This document shows, piece after piece, positions 11,351 through 21,400 of a stretch of DNA of 35,433 nucleotides; position 1 is the stretch's first letter; each line of letters opens with the position of its first letter. Below the pieces are notes generated by a model. That model was not told the DNA's origin and did not search any database. It saw nothing but the letters and a program-made list of their open reading frames with translations. This DNA is from Lindgomyces ingoldianus (Eukaryota; Ascomycota; Dothideomycetes; Pleosporales; Lindgomycetaceae): the NCBI RefSeq assembly GCF_010093535.1, contig NW_022985235.1, positions 59,829 through 95,261 on the forward strand, read 5' to 3'. The position numbers and the translations under genes were made by a program.

Positions 11351-11698
11351 AAAATACTACAACAGTTTATAAATAATCTGTAAAAGCAAAGCTTGCTTAG
11401 AGTAATTATCGCAACTACTAATTAGAGAGCAATAAGAAGCAAGTCTATTAACTATAAGAGGCTTATAGAGAGCTTAGGCGCTAAGTGTCTTAGGCTGCTT
11501 GTCTAAAACACAGGCGCAACACCAGGCCTATGTGCGCGAAAGTAGGTCCCTGTGCTCTTCTTACGCAATAGTAATAGTTAGCGTATTAAAGTAAGTTATC
11601 TAGGTTAAAGAATAGTTACAGCATAATGCTTAGCAAAGTAGTATTAGACAGGCAATAGATGTATAATAATAACATTTAACTATAGCATGTAACTAATA

Positions 11699-11928
11699 TG
11701 TTTACAGTAGTAACACTTAGATGTGTTGTTACTATAGTTGCACAATAGTTAGATGTGTTGTCACACAATAGTTAGATGCGTTGGCACTATAGTTGTATGC
11801 ATCTCAGCACAGTCTGTTGCCAAGACCTACCTAATTATTTCGCATATATATAGACTCCTGTAAAGGACTTCTCTAGCAATACATTTAATGCAGTTCCTCA
11901 TGTCTCTAGTGCCTTACATAGCTTTACA
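11699..11928 (+). mobile_element. Solo LTR, mutated copy of the 224-230 bp family
   Basis: 230 bp beginning TGTTTACAG and ending GCTTTACA, present in copy I of the duplication and absent from the matching place near 33695. It is flanked by TAATA (11694-11698) and TAATC (11929-11933), a 5-bp duplication with one change. It is homologous to 24911-25134 and contains RIP-altered versions of its 21-bp repeats. A TATA-like ATATATATAG lies at about 11845. Confidence 0.75.
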
Positions 11929-11935
11929 TAATCAC

Positions 11936-12010
11936 TAACACACTAATATAGCTAATGCTAATCCCTAACACTAATACAGCTAATGCTAATCTCTAACACA
12001 CTAATATAGC
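11936..12010. repeat. Degenerate 30-bp tandem repeat
   Basis: Two to three mutated units built on ACACTAATATAGCTAATGCTAATC. The little-mutated version of the same unit (ACACACTAATGTGGCTGATG) is at 13871-13960, and a shorter mutated stretch is at 33702-33750. Confidence 0.7.
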
Positions 12011-12286
12011 TAAAAAAGTAAATAATAGCTAGCTCTAGCTCTTAACGCGTTCCTGCTCTTGCAATAGTCTTCCTTTGTTACAGTTATGTTACAGCTATCT
12101 AACCCCTAAGTACCCTGAGGGCTTAGCACAGGGTATATAGGCTTCTCGGCCTCCGTACCTCTGCCTCTAACCCTAAGGTTTACTCTCTCTTGTTACCCCC
12201 CTATCCTGCATTCCCTCTCTGTAACCTGTTTTTCCTACTTAATACCTCTTACATCCTCCCTTTTGCACCTTGCGGTCTCTAGCGTT

Positions 12287-12511
12287 GTGTAATAAGGTAG
12301 ACGCCCTGCCTGCCAAGCTAATACTATGCAACTTTCCCTACTATACTAAAAAGTACGCACAGGGATACTTAAGCTAAGTATTCTCGCATAGTATAATATA
12401 TATATAGATAATGCTAGAGCTAGCACTAGCACTAGCGGTTGTCTCTAGTCTAGCCTAAACCTATATAGGCAAGAGAAGGCTACGTGGTTAACTGTGCCTA
12501 CCTTGTTACAC
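12287..12511 (+). mobile_element. 225-bp MITE, copy 1
   Basis: Terminal inverted repeats GTGTAATAAGGTAG and, at the other end, CTACCTTGTTACAC. Flanking 3-bp duplication GTT (12284-12286 and 12512-12514). The centre holds a near-palindrome around ATACTTAAGCTAAGTAT and an ATATATATATAG run. Exactly the same length as the copies at 34154 and 34511. A 3-bp duplication would fit PIF/Harbinger or CACTA-like transposases, but the termini match neither clearly, so I leave it unclassified. Confidence 0.8.
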
Positions 12512-12869
12512 GTTACGCCTGTTCCTTTCACCGCCTAATACTGCCACGCTATGCCTAATACTGCTACCTAATATCTTTAATTTAATTGTTTTAGCATTAA
12601 ACCTCTAGTTGTAGAGCTGCAGCTTGTGTAGTTTGTTGCCTCTGCAGGAATTTCTTAGAGTGCTAGGGAGCTCTAGCGCTGCCTCTGCCTCTGCCTCTGC
12701 CTCTCTATCGCTGCAAAGATTAATGTAGTACATGTAATACCTTAACAAGTTGTTTTACTTACACAACTGCTAGTTTAGCTTCTTTAACTACTGTTTAAAT
12801 ATAATAGGCTAATGCCTAGAGATGTTAGTAAGAGATTACCTACTAGTGTTAAGAAATGCATAAAGTAAA

Positions 12870-13112
12870 TTGCAGCAAATTGCAGCAAACTACAGCAAAT
12901 TGCAGCAAACTACAGACAACTGCAGCAAACTACAGCAAATTGCAGCAAACTACAGCAAATTGCAGCAAACTACAGCAAATTGCAGCAAACTACAGCAAAT
13001 TGCAGCAAACTACAGCAAATTGCAGCAAACTATAGTAAATTACAGCAAACTACAGCAAATTACAGCAAACTATAGCAAATTGCAGCAAACTGCAGTAGAT
13101 TACAGCAGCAGG
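12870..13112 (+). repeat. Minisatellite with 10-bp units paired into 20 bp
   Basis: About 23 units alternating AAATTGCAGC and AAACTACAGC. The two forms differ by transitions, partly as expected of RIP. The repeat lacks stops in the forward frame it occupies, so it creates an apparent 111-codon reading frame (12870-13205) of Lys-Leu-Gln-Gln repeats with a 20-residue period, because 20 bp is not a multiple of 3. I do not regard it as a gene by itself. It runs into the pogo transposase tail. Confidence 0.9.
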
Positions 13113-13766
13113 CAGCAATCTCTAGTAGATATTAGTTGTGTTACAAGTAGCTCTACGTATAGAGAGGGTTATATAGGGGTAATGTCTCTAGAAAAAAAGC
13201 CTTAAAAAGGATAGCAATAATTGTACATAAGCTAGTGTTAGCGTAATAGGAAATTACTAAGCTTTAAGCAGCTAATAAGGCAGCTACATTTAAAAAAGCC
13301 TGCGCTTAACAGCTCTAAAGGAGGTTAGGGCGCGTAGTAACAGGAAGAAGGTAAAGAAGCAAGTGTAAGCTTGTTAGATATGCGCACCTACTGTCAAGAC
13401 AGGAGGAACGCTGGACAAAAGCTGCTACATAGTACAAGCAATAAGCTCGAACAGTATGTTGCTGCAAATTGCAGCATGTTGCAAGCTGGTCGCGCATAGG
13501 GCTAGTGCGCGAGAGACTCGGACCGGAAAAACAAAAGCCGAGCAACACGAGCAGAGCAGAAAAAAGGATTAATAAATTAATACAATTAATTATTATCCTA
13601 TACATTATATCTAAACCCATCATTTATCTTAGGAAGCCTAGAAACAGTGCTTTAATCTAACAAAGCTAAAGTAGGTAAGCAATTCTAAAGGCGCTGTGGA
13701 CAGTGCAATTAGACTAGGCATAACGCGCAAACGTGTAAGCAAGAAGTAGAAGTAGTATCTAAATAA
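13113..13766 (+). pseudogene. Pogo transposase C-terminal fragment, split by a solo LTR
   Basis: The part at 13113-13371 holds a Ser-rich stretch and the HKLVLA-EITKL-ANKAAT segment shared with the relic at 9375-10300. The part at 13668-13766 completes a CX2CX4HX4C zinc knuckle (Cys 13695 and 13704, His 13719, Cys 13734), followed by KQEVEVVSK and a stop at 13764-13766. This knuckle is intact, unlike the one at 10223. The fragment was interrupted by the solo LTR with an AAGCT duplication; the uninterrupted form is at 10186-10200. Reading frames shift between the pieces. Confidence 0.78.
13372..13662 (+). mobile_element. Solo LTR of 291 bp, little mutated
   Basis: Starts TGTTAGAT and ends ATCTAACA, flanked by a perfect 5-bp duplication AAGCT (13367-13371 and 13663-13667). 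Base composition is markedly less AT-rich than its surroundings, with CG dinucleotides kept (TCGCGCATAGG, GCGCGAGAG). The short reading frames here on both strands are incidental. The superfamily (copia or gypsy) cannot be told from an LTR alone. Confidence 0.85.
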
Positions 13767-13799
13767 TATTCTAAGCTGTACTCTACTCTATAGTGCTAG

Positions 13800-13868
13800 A
13801 GCGGGTTGTTATAAAGTTTGTTATGGTGTGGTCTTAGCAAATGTGAGCAACTTAGGTGTGTGAGCAAC
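13800..13868 (+). repeat. Truncated right end of a pogo element
   Basis: Contains GGTCTTAGCAAATGTGAGCAACTTAGGTGTGTGAGCAACT, the same order as the right end at 10370-10415, but stops before the terminal AAGTACGT and runs into the 30-bp tandem repeat. Confidence 0.65.
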
Positions 13869-13870
13869 TG

Positions 13871-13960
13871 CCAATCCCCAACACACTAATGCGGCTGATG
13901 CCAATCCCTGACACACTAATGTGGCTGATGCCAATCCCCAACACACTAATGTGGCTAGAG
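13871..13960. repeat. Three tandem 30-bp units, unmutated form
   Basis: Units start at 13871, 13901 and 13931 with only a few differences between them. TGTGG and CCAATCCCC are kept, so this array has escaped most of the C-to-T change seen in its relatives at 11936 and 33702. Confidence 0.88.
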
Positions 13961-13968
13961 AGGTGGAA

Positions 13969-14792
13969 CAGACGCAACTATCTATAATGTAAACATGTTT
14001 TACACAACCATGCTAGAGTAAACTTCATGCAAATTAACAGAAAGGTGCACCTATATTAGATATACATTTTTTTTAAAAAAGAATGTAAGAAATACGTAAG
14101 GTGACAGAGAAATAGCGTTACTAGGGTTTATCTAAAGAAATTCTAACTAACTAGCGCGTCTAAAAGAGAAGAGTCTGCTTAACTTTTTGTTCTGCAAACC
14201 CGAATATAATAAGCAGAGCAAGCTCTGCTAATAAAGTTGTAATACTATTATAGATAACTATAAATTTACTTTTTCCTTTTATACTTTATTATTTACTAAG
14301 TAATTTATACCTTTTATACTAGCTTTAAAAGCCTTAATTTACTATATATAATTTAAGTGCTAGTGTTAGGGAGTCTAAAATTAGATAGTTTAGCTGCTGC
14401 TTTTAGATGCTTTAACACTATGTTTAACCCCTGCCATCTTGTGCCGCTTTTAGGCCTAGGTAAGGGATCTATGTACCCTTGCACACACGCCTTGCAACTG
14501 TTCCCCCTTAAGCGCCCACACCTTAGTTAGTAAGGATTAGACATTTATAAATAGCAGGTACTGCACACGTTACGCTGTTCTTTTCTATTACTGCTGCTAT
14601 TCTTTGCGTCTGTCTACGCTTCTTTACAGTACTCTTAGCAATATTCTTTCTATTTTTTAATGTTCTACTAGAATTTCTTTTTTAGCTCTAAGCTGTATTA
14701 TTTTTTATATATTCTAAGCCCCTATTAATTATTAAGCTCTACTAAACGTGTTCTTGCCTTGCTGTTAGACTTTTGCTATAGTAAAACAGTTA
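13969..14792. other. Upstream region of the DUF3435 gene
   Basis: Less AT-biased than the transposon blocks, particularly 14430-14640. I see no reading frame of note. It contains the candidate promoter at 14546. The words AGCAGAGCAAGCTCTGCT near 14212-14229 form a short palindrome. Confidence 0.5.
14546..14553 (+). promoter_or_regulatory. TATA-box-like site upstream of the DUF3435 gene
   Basis: TATAAATA lies 240 bp before the candidate start codon, followed by a pyrimidine-rich leader (14570-14650). The position is plausible for a fungal promoter. There is no other support. Confidence 0.35.
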
Positions 14793-15182
14793 ATGCCTTA
14801 GCGTAAGTGCATGCAACACCTAGCTAACTTTTATAATACACTACAAAAATAGTTAGTAGTGTAAGGCTCTACTAAAGTAGAATACTTAAACATAACTAAG
14901 TTAAACCTGCATAGAGTCTAGAAGTAGTAGGTTCTGTAAGTCTGCCTGCGTAGTTGCACGCATTTATCTATAGCTTACAAAGTATTAGATATTCTAAAGA
15001 TGTTAATAAAAAGCCTATTAGTTTTATTAAGTCTATAGTAGTGTTAGATTATAAGGCTTTCTTTACTTAAGTTTTAGATTACTATCCTAGCGTGTAAAAA
15101 AAAATCTAGCTTACATTAGTACTAAAGGCAACTTAAAATGCTCTATAAAGAGCATGTAGGTAAACTTTTAGAGAAATATCTA

Positions 15183-15225
15183 GTATCTAATGTTAATAAT
15201 ATACATTATAGTTCTAAAACTATAG
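15183..15225 (+). other. Candidate intron 1 of the DUF3435 gene (43 bp)
   Basis: GTATCT at the start and CTATAG at the end, phase 0. Removal moves the reading frame from positions divisible by 3 to the next one, exactly where family similarity switches frame. At 43 bp it is near the lower limit for fungal introns, so a frameshift is an alternative. Confidence 0.5.
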
Positions 15226-15726
15226 GAAGCTTACCTTACTAATGCTGTACTACAGTACATTAAACTTCTAAAGAAAACATATTAGCTAGACACATCTGTA
15301 CAAACAAAGCTAGTTTTGTTTGTTAATAACCTACTCTTAATACTATACTACTATTAGGTAGTAAGCACAGCAGTGTATCTAAATAAAAAACAACAGTTGC
15401 TATTAGCTCTGCTGTTCTTATTTGCTGCCTACACTAGATGTTAGCTGTGCTTACTTGTTAACGCAAGCGTAAAGAAACTAGAGGACAGTAGGAGGAAAGC
15501 TGCTAAGGACAAAGCAATCTGTTTCTACAATAACAGAGATAATAGCAATTACAATGAAGAGCTAGAGTTTAGCAAAGATAGCCTACCTTTTAAAATAGTA
15601 GAGCTAAAGTTAGTACTTTATAAGCTTGTTACAATTATAGCAGTAAGAGTAGACAATTGTGTGGTACTAGTTATGTTCATCACAATTATACACACAAAGG
15701 GGGAGGACAGGAGACTACAACTGTTT

Positions 15727-15770
15727 GTGTTAAATACTACTCTCTTCTGTATAAGCTAACTAGTCTTAAG
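15727..15770 (+). other. Candidate intron 2 of the DUF3435 gene (44 bp)
   Basis: GTGTTA at the start, a GCTAAC branch-like word at 15755-15760 and AAG at the end, phase 0. It returns the frame to the one that carries KTF and the following segment. The donor is weak and may itself be mutated. Confidence 0.5.
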
Positions 15771-16137
15771 AAAACCTTTTAGATGTACTAGAACACTAAC
15801 TTATTTCTCTGCCTAATTGCACATATAATTGCAGTTAGCCTTTACTATAATGCATTTACTACATCTACTATCTACAATCTTAAAGCAATCCTGCGCACAC
15901 AAATTTCTAAACAAAAGTCTTGCAGAGTCTTCTAATAAAAGAATAGCAAACTAAAAGAGCCTATATTCTGTAAACCTAAACGCTTAAACAGCTAGACATT
16001 ATTGTTAGCAACGCTAGCTGTACCTTTGCACGCGCGTACTACTGCGCGCTATATAAAGCGTCTAGAAAGAGATGTTAGTATAGAGCAATCTCTATTACAT
16101 TATGCTATTTAACATAGCGCTAGAAATGATGTTAATA

Positions 16138-16192
16138 GTATGTTTATTTTATTCTAACAAGTTTATTACTTAAAGCGCTAATAATTTTACAG
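16138..16192 (+). other. Candidate intron 3 of the DUF3435 gene (55 bp)
   Basis: GTATGT donor, CTAAC at 16154-16158 and TTTACAG acceptor: a textbook short fungal intron. Phase 1. Removal joins NDVN to the VETITN segment and restores the frame used up to the gypsy B insertion. Confidence 0.75.
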
Positions 16193-16921
16193 AGGTAGAA
16201 ACTATTACTAACTAAGATTAAGTTATAAGATATAGCTACTTAGGCATATTTTAATTTTATATTAATCCTAACGTAAAATGCAATGTCTAAGCTGCCTATC
16301 TAGACAAGCTATCTAACACAGCTTTAATAAAGGTGCTAGGAAACATGTCTTTAATGTGCAACCTACTTACTCTAACTAAACTAAGTCTAAAAGATGTTTA
16401 CGCTATTCTACAACACTCTAAAGTAGTTATGTTATGTCTAAGAAGAGATTATCTAATAAAGAGGTTAAAGAAGATGCAACAAAACGCTAAACACTTAAAT
16501 ATAGAGAATAAAGAAAAGAAGCCTCTTTAGTTAAAAAAAGAAACAGAGGCAGCTCTGCGCTAGAAAAAAAAGCGCTTACAGAATAGTGCTAAAAGGAGAG
16601 CCTAGAAGAAGTATTTTATAGAGAATAATATAAGAGAGCTAGAGGATAAACACGCCTTATTCCTTAAAGATAACAACAAATCCAAACCTACTACCCTAGC
16701 CTACGCTCTTAAAGAGCAGGCTTGTGTTGCAGACATCCTTTGCAGTGCCCCTAGCAGTCTCTATAAAGCTAACTTTCTTACTTGGTAAATTAAGCTTATT
16801 TAGGTGATAACAAAGTTGTGTTCTTGTTAAGAAGTAAGGTAACAAGGTACAGAGATCTAACTTTTGTTAGAGCTTTAGGCTAAAGAAAACAACAAGAGCT
16901 AGTTGTCTTTACTTCCCTTAG

Positions 16922-17239
16922 TGTCACGGTATCCTCCCTAGATCCCAGACATAACCGTATTAGACGCGTACTAGAGTATTATTAGTGCACGTCTAACACA
17001 AACACAACACAACATAGACATAAACTTAAGCATAAACTGCCTTAACACTAACTAAACTTAAAATAGGCTTAATTTATACTTAAAGCGCTTAGACTTTTAA
17101 GCTAAGTATTTAATTACTAATTTCCTTCTAAACCTTTTTATTCCTTACATAACGTCTTATACTTACTATAATACCTTATATAGTAATTAAACTAGACCTC
17201 TGTAAAGCTCTATAACCTTACTTGTGCATAATTATAACA
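16922..17239 (+). repeat. 5' LTR of gypsy B
   Basis: 318 bp starting TGTCACGG. CG and CC are kept in the outer half (AACCGTATTAGACGCGTACT) and lost toward the inner end (GTGCATAATTATAACA). Confidence 0.93.
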
Positions 17240-17438
17240 TTACATTATATTAAAACTTTAGCTAAGAATAGCCTCTAAATCTAATCTAATAAGCTTAGTA
17301 CTTACACAACTTTAAGCTATTAAAGTAAGCTAAAAAGCTATTTAAAAAGCGCTTACTTTATAAAAAAGCTGCTATATTATAAGCTTTAAAGCTTTTTAAA
17401 AAAACTTTAAAAAACAGCTTTATGTTATTAAGTAGTCT

Positions 17439-18284
17439 ATTTTTACCTTAACTTTTGTTATAGTAGTAGGAACTAAGAACTTACTAGCCTTAAAGCTTAC
17501 TTAGAAGTCTAGAGATAGCTTAACTTTTTTCTGCCTAACACTACCTATAACTTATAACCTTTTTAACTTAGTAATAAAATCTAACTAACTCTCTAATCCC
17601 CTACTGTTTAATAGAAAATAGAAAGACCTACTTTTTTTTCTACATAAGCTTTAATACAAACTTAAAGAAAATATAGACTAATTTCTTTTTAAACACTCTT
17701 AGTTACTATACACTTACTCTTAACTTAACTATAATATAATAGCCTTAATTAACTTACTAATAAATAAGAATATTATTAACCTAGATTAATTTATAGTGTT
17801 TTTATAAGTAACTTATAAAGACTTAAATAAAAAGTTAACAGCTTTAAGTTACTTAAACACTTTATAATAAAATAAAAAAAGCTTTACTTTACACTTTACT
17901 AAGTTCTACTAACTTGCATCTAATATAGGCCTAAATAAAATAGGTCTAATTATAGCCTTATATAACTCCCTCTTAACTAAACTATAACACACTATAGTAG
18001 AAGAACCTCTTTTAAACAACTTTAACACATATGTAAACCTTATTGCTACTTATAATAATAACATAAGGTTCCTCCCTGTACAAGCTCTAATACACCCCTA
18101 AACTAGCGCAGTTGCAAATAAGGACCCTAATATAATAAAAATTAATTTAAATTATGCTCTAGTTAGTTCTAAAAAGTGTAAAAATTATAAAAAAAAAAGT
18201 TAATGCTTTAAGTGTAGTAAGTATAGTTATATTTTTTAAAACTACTTTATTTCTTTTTTTTAAGTTTACACAAGTAGCGCTACT
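17439..18284 (+). pseudogene. gag: Gag pseudogene of gypsy B
   Basis: Counterpart of the gag frame of gypsy A. The position of the candidate start reads ATT here. The zinc knuckle begins at Cys 18204 and shows His-to-Tyr and last-Cys-to-Tyr changes as in copy A. The distance from this Cys to the protease codons (18560) is 356 bases, the same as in A, so the frame offset of 2 between gag and pol was probably present in the ancestor of both. Confidence 0.72.
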
Positions 18285-18483
18285 AGTACTTATTAAAAAT
18301 TCTTACTATTTTAATTTTATTTTTATAAAGGCTTTAACTTATATTTAAGCTTTAATCTCTTTTACTACTCTTAACATAGCTATAGCTATAGCAGTAGGAG
18401 CCTGTAAAAAGGCTTGTTCTAGGGCTAAGTTGCTCTCTAGAACTAATTTAACACTAGATCTTTACTAACTTATAAGCTAAGTC

Positions 18484-21400
18484 CCTTACTAATAACTAGA
18501 AGTACTAAGTTAATATTTTTATATATTTATAATAAAAAACTATATTAGCTTTAATATAAGCTCTTATTAACTTAGAAGTAAACAGCATAAGTTATATTAA
18601 TAAAAAACTAGCGTATAAACTAAATCTTTAATTAACACTACTTACCTAAATAATTTACTTAACTAAATTTAATAAAAAATAACTTAAAAAAAGTTCTATT
18701 TTTTATACTATAACTATTATAATTACCTACTAACACTATAAGAAGCAGATTAAGCTTTATGTAATAAACATAAGATGTTATAACCTAATTCTAATATAAC
18801 TATAGCTATATTAGCACAAAGTTGCCTTTAATTACTAAAAGTAAGTTTTAAACTTTAACTTTTTTTAATGCTAAAACATATGCTTATACTTACACCTAAA
18901 TAACACTTAAGTAGCACTTAATATAAAAAGTTTCTAGACTTACTCTCTAATAACCTAAAAAAGAACTACCTAAGTAAGGCTAATAAGCTAGGCCTTTTAC
19001 TAAGATAAGCTATGTAAAATAATTTAATAACTACTTAAACTTAAAAAAAAAAAAGCCTTTAAAAAATCTTTACTTACTTAATTTAAACATAAACTAGGAC
19101 TTAAATAGTAAATAGACATCTGCTATATAGAACCTACTTTATTTATAACTCTAGCTTAATAACTAGATTATAAAATCTACGCAGTTATAATTTCTAATAT
19201 AGACTAAGCTCTAGCTCTCTAAAAACACACTAACTTAAAAATAATAGTCTTTTAAGACTACTATAACTTGTTACATATCTTTTTTTAAGACAAGTCTAAT
19301 AAGCTTTTAATATAATGTCTATATAATTACTAGATAACTTTTAAGCCTAGTAAACAACTTAGTTATAGGCTACTATATAAAATGTTACTAAATAAATTAA
19401 AAGTGCTCTAAAAATACCTTAATAAAAACTTAAAAAAGGGTTTATTTAAGCTAGCTTTTTACTAGTAGTGTTACCTATACTATTTATAAAAAAACTTAGA
19501 GGTAGGCTTTAATTCTATATTAACTACTAAAAACTAAACACTATTACTATTAAAAACTAATACTTAATTTTGTTTTTATAGAAAACTTTAAGCTAACTAA
19601 GTAAAGCAAAGTATTTTATAAAGTTAGATATTATTACTACTTTTAATAAGCTAAAGATAGTAAAGAGTAATAAGTAGCTAATAGTGTTTTAGACCTAATA
19701 TAAACTATTTAAGTACCTAGTAATACTCTTTAGCTTAGCTAACACGCCTAGTACTTTTTAACATTTTGTAAATAACTTACTCTAACCCTACCTAGATATG
19801 TTCTACACTGTGTATATTAACAACATTCTAATTTATAGTAATAGCCTTTTAAAGTACAAATAGCATGTACGCCTAGTGCTAAAGGCTATAAAAAAAGTAG
19901 GTCTATAACTTAATATAGACAAATGTAAGTTCTACTAATTAAAGGTTATGTATTTAGAATATATAATTTTTATAGATAGTATTTAAATAGACTCTATTAA
20001 GGTTTAGACTATGCTAGATTAGTAATACCTAAAGAATATAAAGGATATTTAAGCTTTTATAAAATTTGCTAACTTTTACTAATAATTTATTAACAACTTT
20101 TTATAGTAAGTAAGCCTTATAATTACACTTACTAAGAAAAAGATTTAATTTAACTTTAACTTAAATTACTAATAGTTCTTTAACTAGCTAAAGAAAGCTT
20201 TTACTAAAGCTTTAATACTTTACTACTTTAACTTTAAACTACTAATACTTATAAAAGCTAATGCCTTAGACTATATAGTAGCAGAAGTTCTCTTCTAGAC
20301 TAAGCTAGATAGGACTATTAAGCCTATTACATATTTCTTAAAAAAAATAAGTTTTATAGAAAGTAATTATAAGATCTACAATAAGAAATTACTTACTATA
20401 GTATGCTGCTTTAAATAATAGCAACTTAAACTAGAAAATGCAGCGCATCTAATATAGGTCTTATCTAACTATAAGAACTTACAGTACTTTATAACTATAA
20501 AATAACTTAGCTTCTAATAAGCCTATTAGTCTAAATACTTATTTTATTTTAATTTTAAGATTACTTATTATCTTAGTTAAAATAAAAAGAAACTAGATGC
20601 TTTTATAAGATAATCTTAAAACATCTTTACTTAAAAAAAAGTGTAAAAAGCTTAACACTAAACTCTACTTTAACTTAAGCTATTTTTAGACCTTAACCTA
20701 AATAAAATAAATTAGATAATTAATTAAATTATTACTAATAAGTATTTAAATAATAAATTTATTTAAGAAACCTTAGACTAGCTTTAAAATAGCGCTAGTT
20801 AGTTAAAGAAAGTAACACTAGCTAACTATAAAAACTAAAATAGTAAGCTATATTACTATAACTAACTTATAATCTCTAATTCTAATAAACTAAGAATTAA
20901 ACTACTTTAAATTATACATAACTTACTTATTAAAGGACACTTAGGCAAAGAAAAGACTCTTAACCTACTACAGAGAGAGTACTACTAGCCCCACATGTTT
21001 TATACTGTACGCTAATACGTATTATGTTGCTATACTTACTGTAAAGTAAAGGCCTTTTAAAAAAGGTATAATAGCCTACTTAAACTACTCTTAATCTTTA
21101 AATAAGCTTAAAAAGACATATTAATTAATTTTATTATAAACCTACCTTTATCTAAAGAGTACATAAATATTATAGTAGTTGTTAATTACTTAACTAAGTA
21201 TTAACACCTAATACTATGTTCCTTTATAACTGCCCCTAATATAGCCTAGTTATTCTACTAATATGTATAGGTTTACTATAGCCTACCTAACATAATTATA
21301 TTAAATAGAGGTACATAGTTTGTCTTAGCCTTTTAGGATAAACTTTGTAAATAGCTTTAAATTGTCTTCTATTTATTTACAGCTTTTTACTTAGAGACTA

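Larger units (their letters stand above)
11351..13371 (+). repeat. Duplicated ~2 kb segment, copy I
   Basis: Starts at AAAATACTACAACAG and matches 33354-35405 in order and orientation. It includes the GC-richer block at 11400-11600, a 225-bp MITE, a CTGCCT microsatellite at 12683-12707, the 10/20-bp minisatellite and the pogo transposase tail. Copy I differs by carrying a solo LTR at 11699-11928. Part of it may be the body of a larger pogo-type element, since copy II is preceded by an E-type terminal repeat. Confidence 0.85.
14793..16921 (+). pseudogene. DUF3435 / FluG-domain protein (tyrosine-recombinase-like), 5' part of a gene split by gypsy B
   Basis: With three candidate introns removed, four exons (14793-15182, 15226-15726, 15771-16137, 16193-16921) join in one frame. 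Family resemblance: LYKEHVGKLLEKYL near 15141-15182; a long helical segment ending AAYT-x-C-stop at 15427-15444, where the family has a G-x-R-P box and the Arg codon is now TAG; SKDSLPFK and FITIIHTKGEDRR (about 15676-15714); LERDVSIEQSLLHYA followed by a decayed RRG-like box at 16062-16118; a YSYLGIFxFY segment at 16231-16260 whose final Tyr fits the nucleophile position; CNVxAAYLDK; and the basic C-terminal region RAxKKYF with ALKEQACVADILC (16590-16745). DUF3435 proteins include the captains of Starship elements and many C2H2-tailed relatives of unclear role. The numerous TAA/TAG codons sit mostly where Gln is plausible. Start at 14793 is the first Met of this frame and begins Met-Pro. Confidence 0.8.

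Noticed and set aside
12290..12330. tRNA-like or SINE promoter (GGTAGACGCCCTGCC)
   Set aside because: No cloverleaf and no B-box GGTTCGA; the sequence is the terminal part of the 225-bp MITE.
12870..13100. CRISPR-like array
   Set aside because: Units are contiguous with no unique spacers; it is a minisatellite in a fungal transposon context.
13315..13623. 102-codon minus-strand reading frame
   Set aside because: It crosses the boundary of the solo LTR at 13372 and runs antisense to the pogo fragment; no family resemblance. A chance frame in the less AT-rich LTR.
13469..13660. 63-codon plus-strand reading frame
   Set aside because: Lies wholly inside the 291-bp solo LTR; LTRs of this size do not encode proteins and the product resembles nothing.
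16333..16530. 65-codon reading frame as an independent gene
   Set aside because: It is simply the longest stop-free piece of the DUF3435 frame; both neighbours continue the same protein in the same frame.
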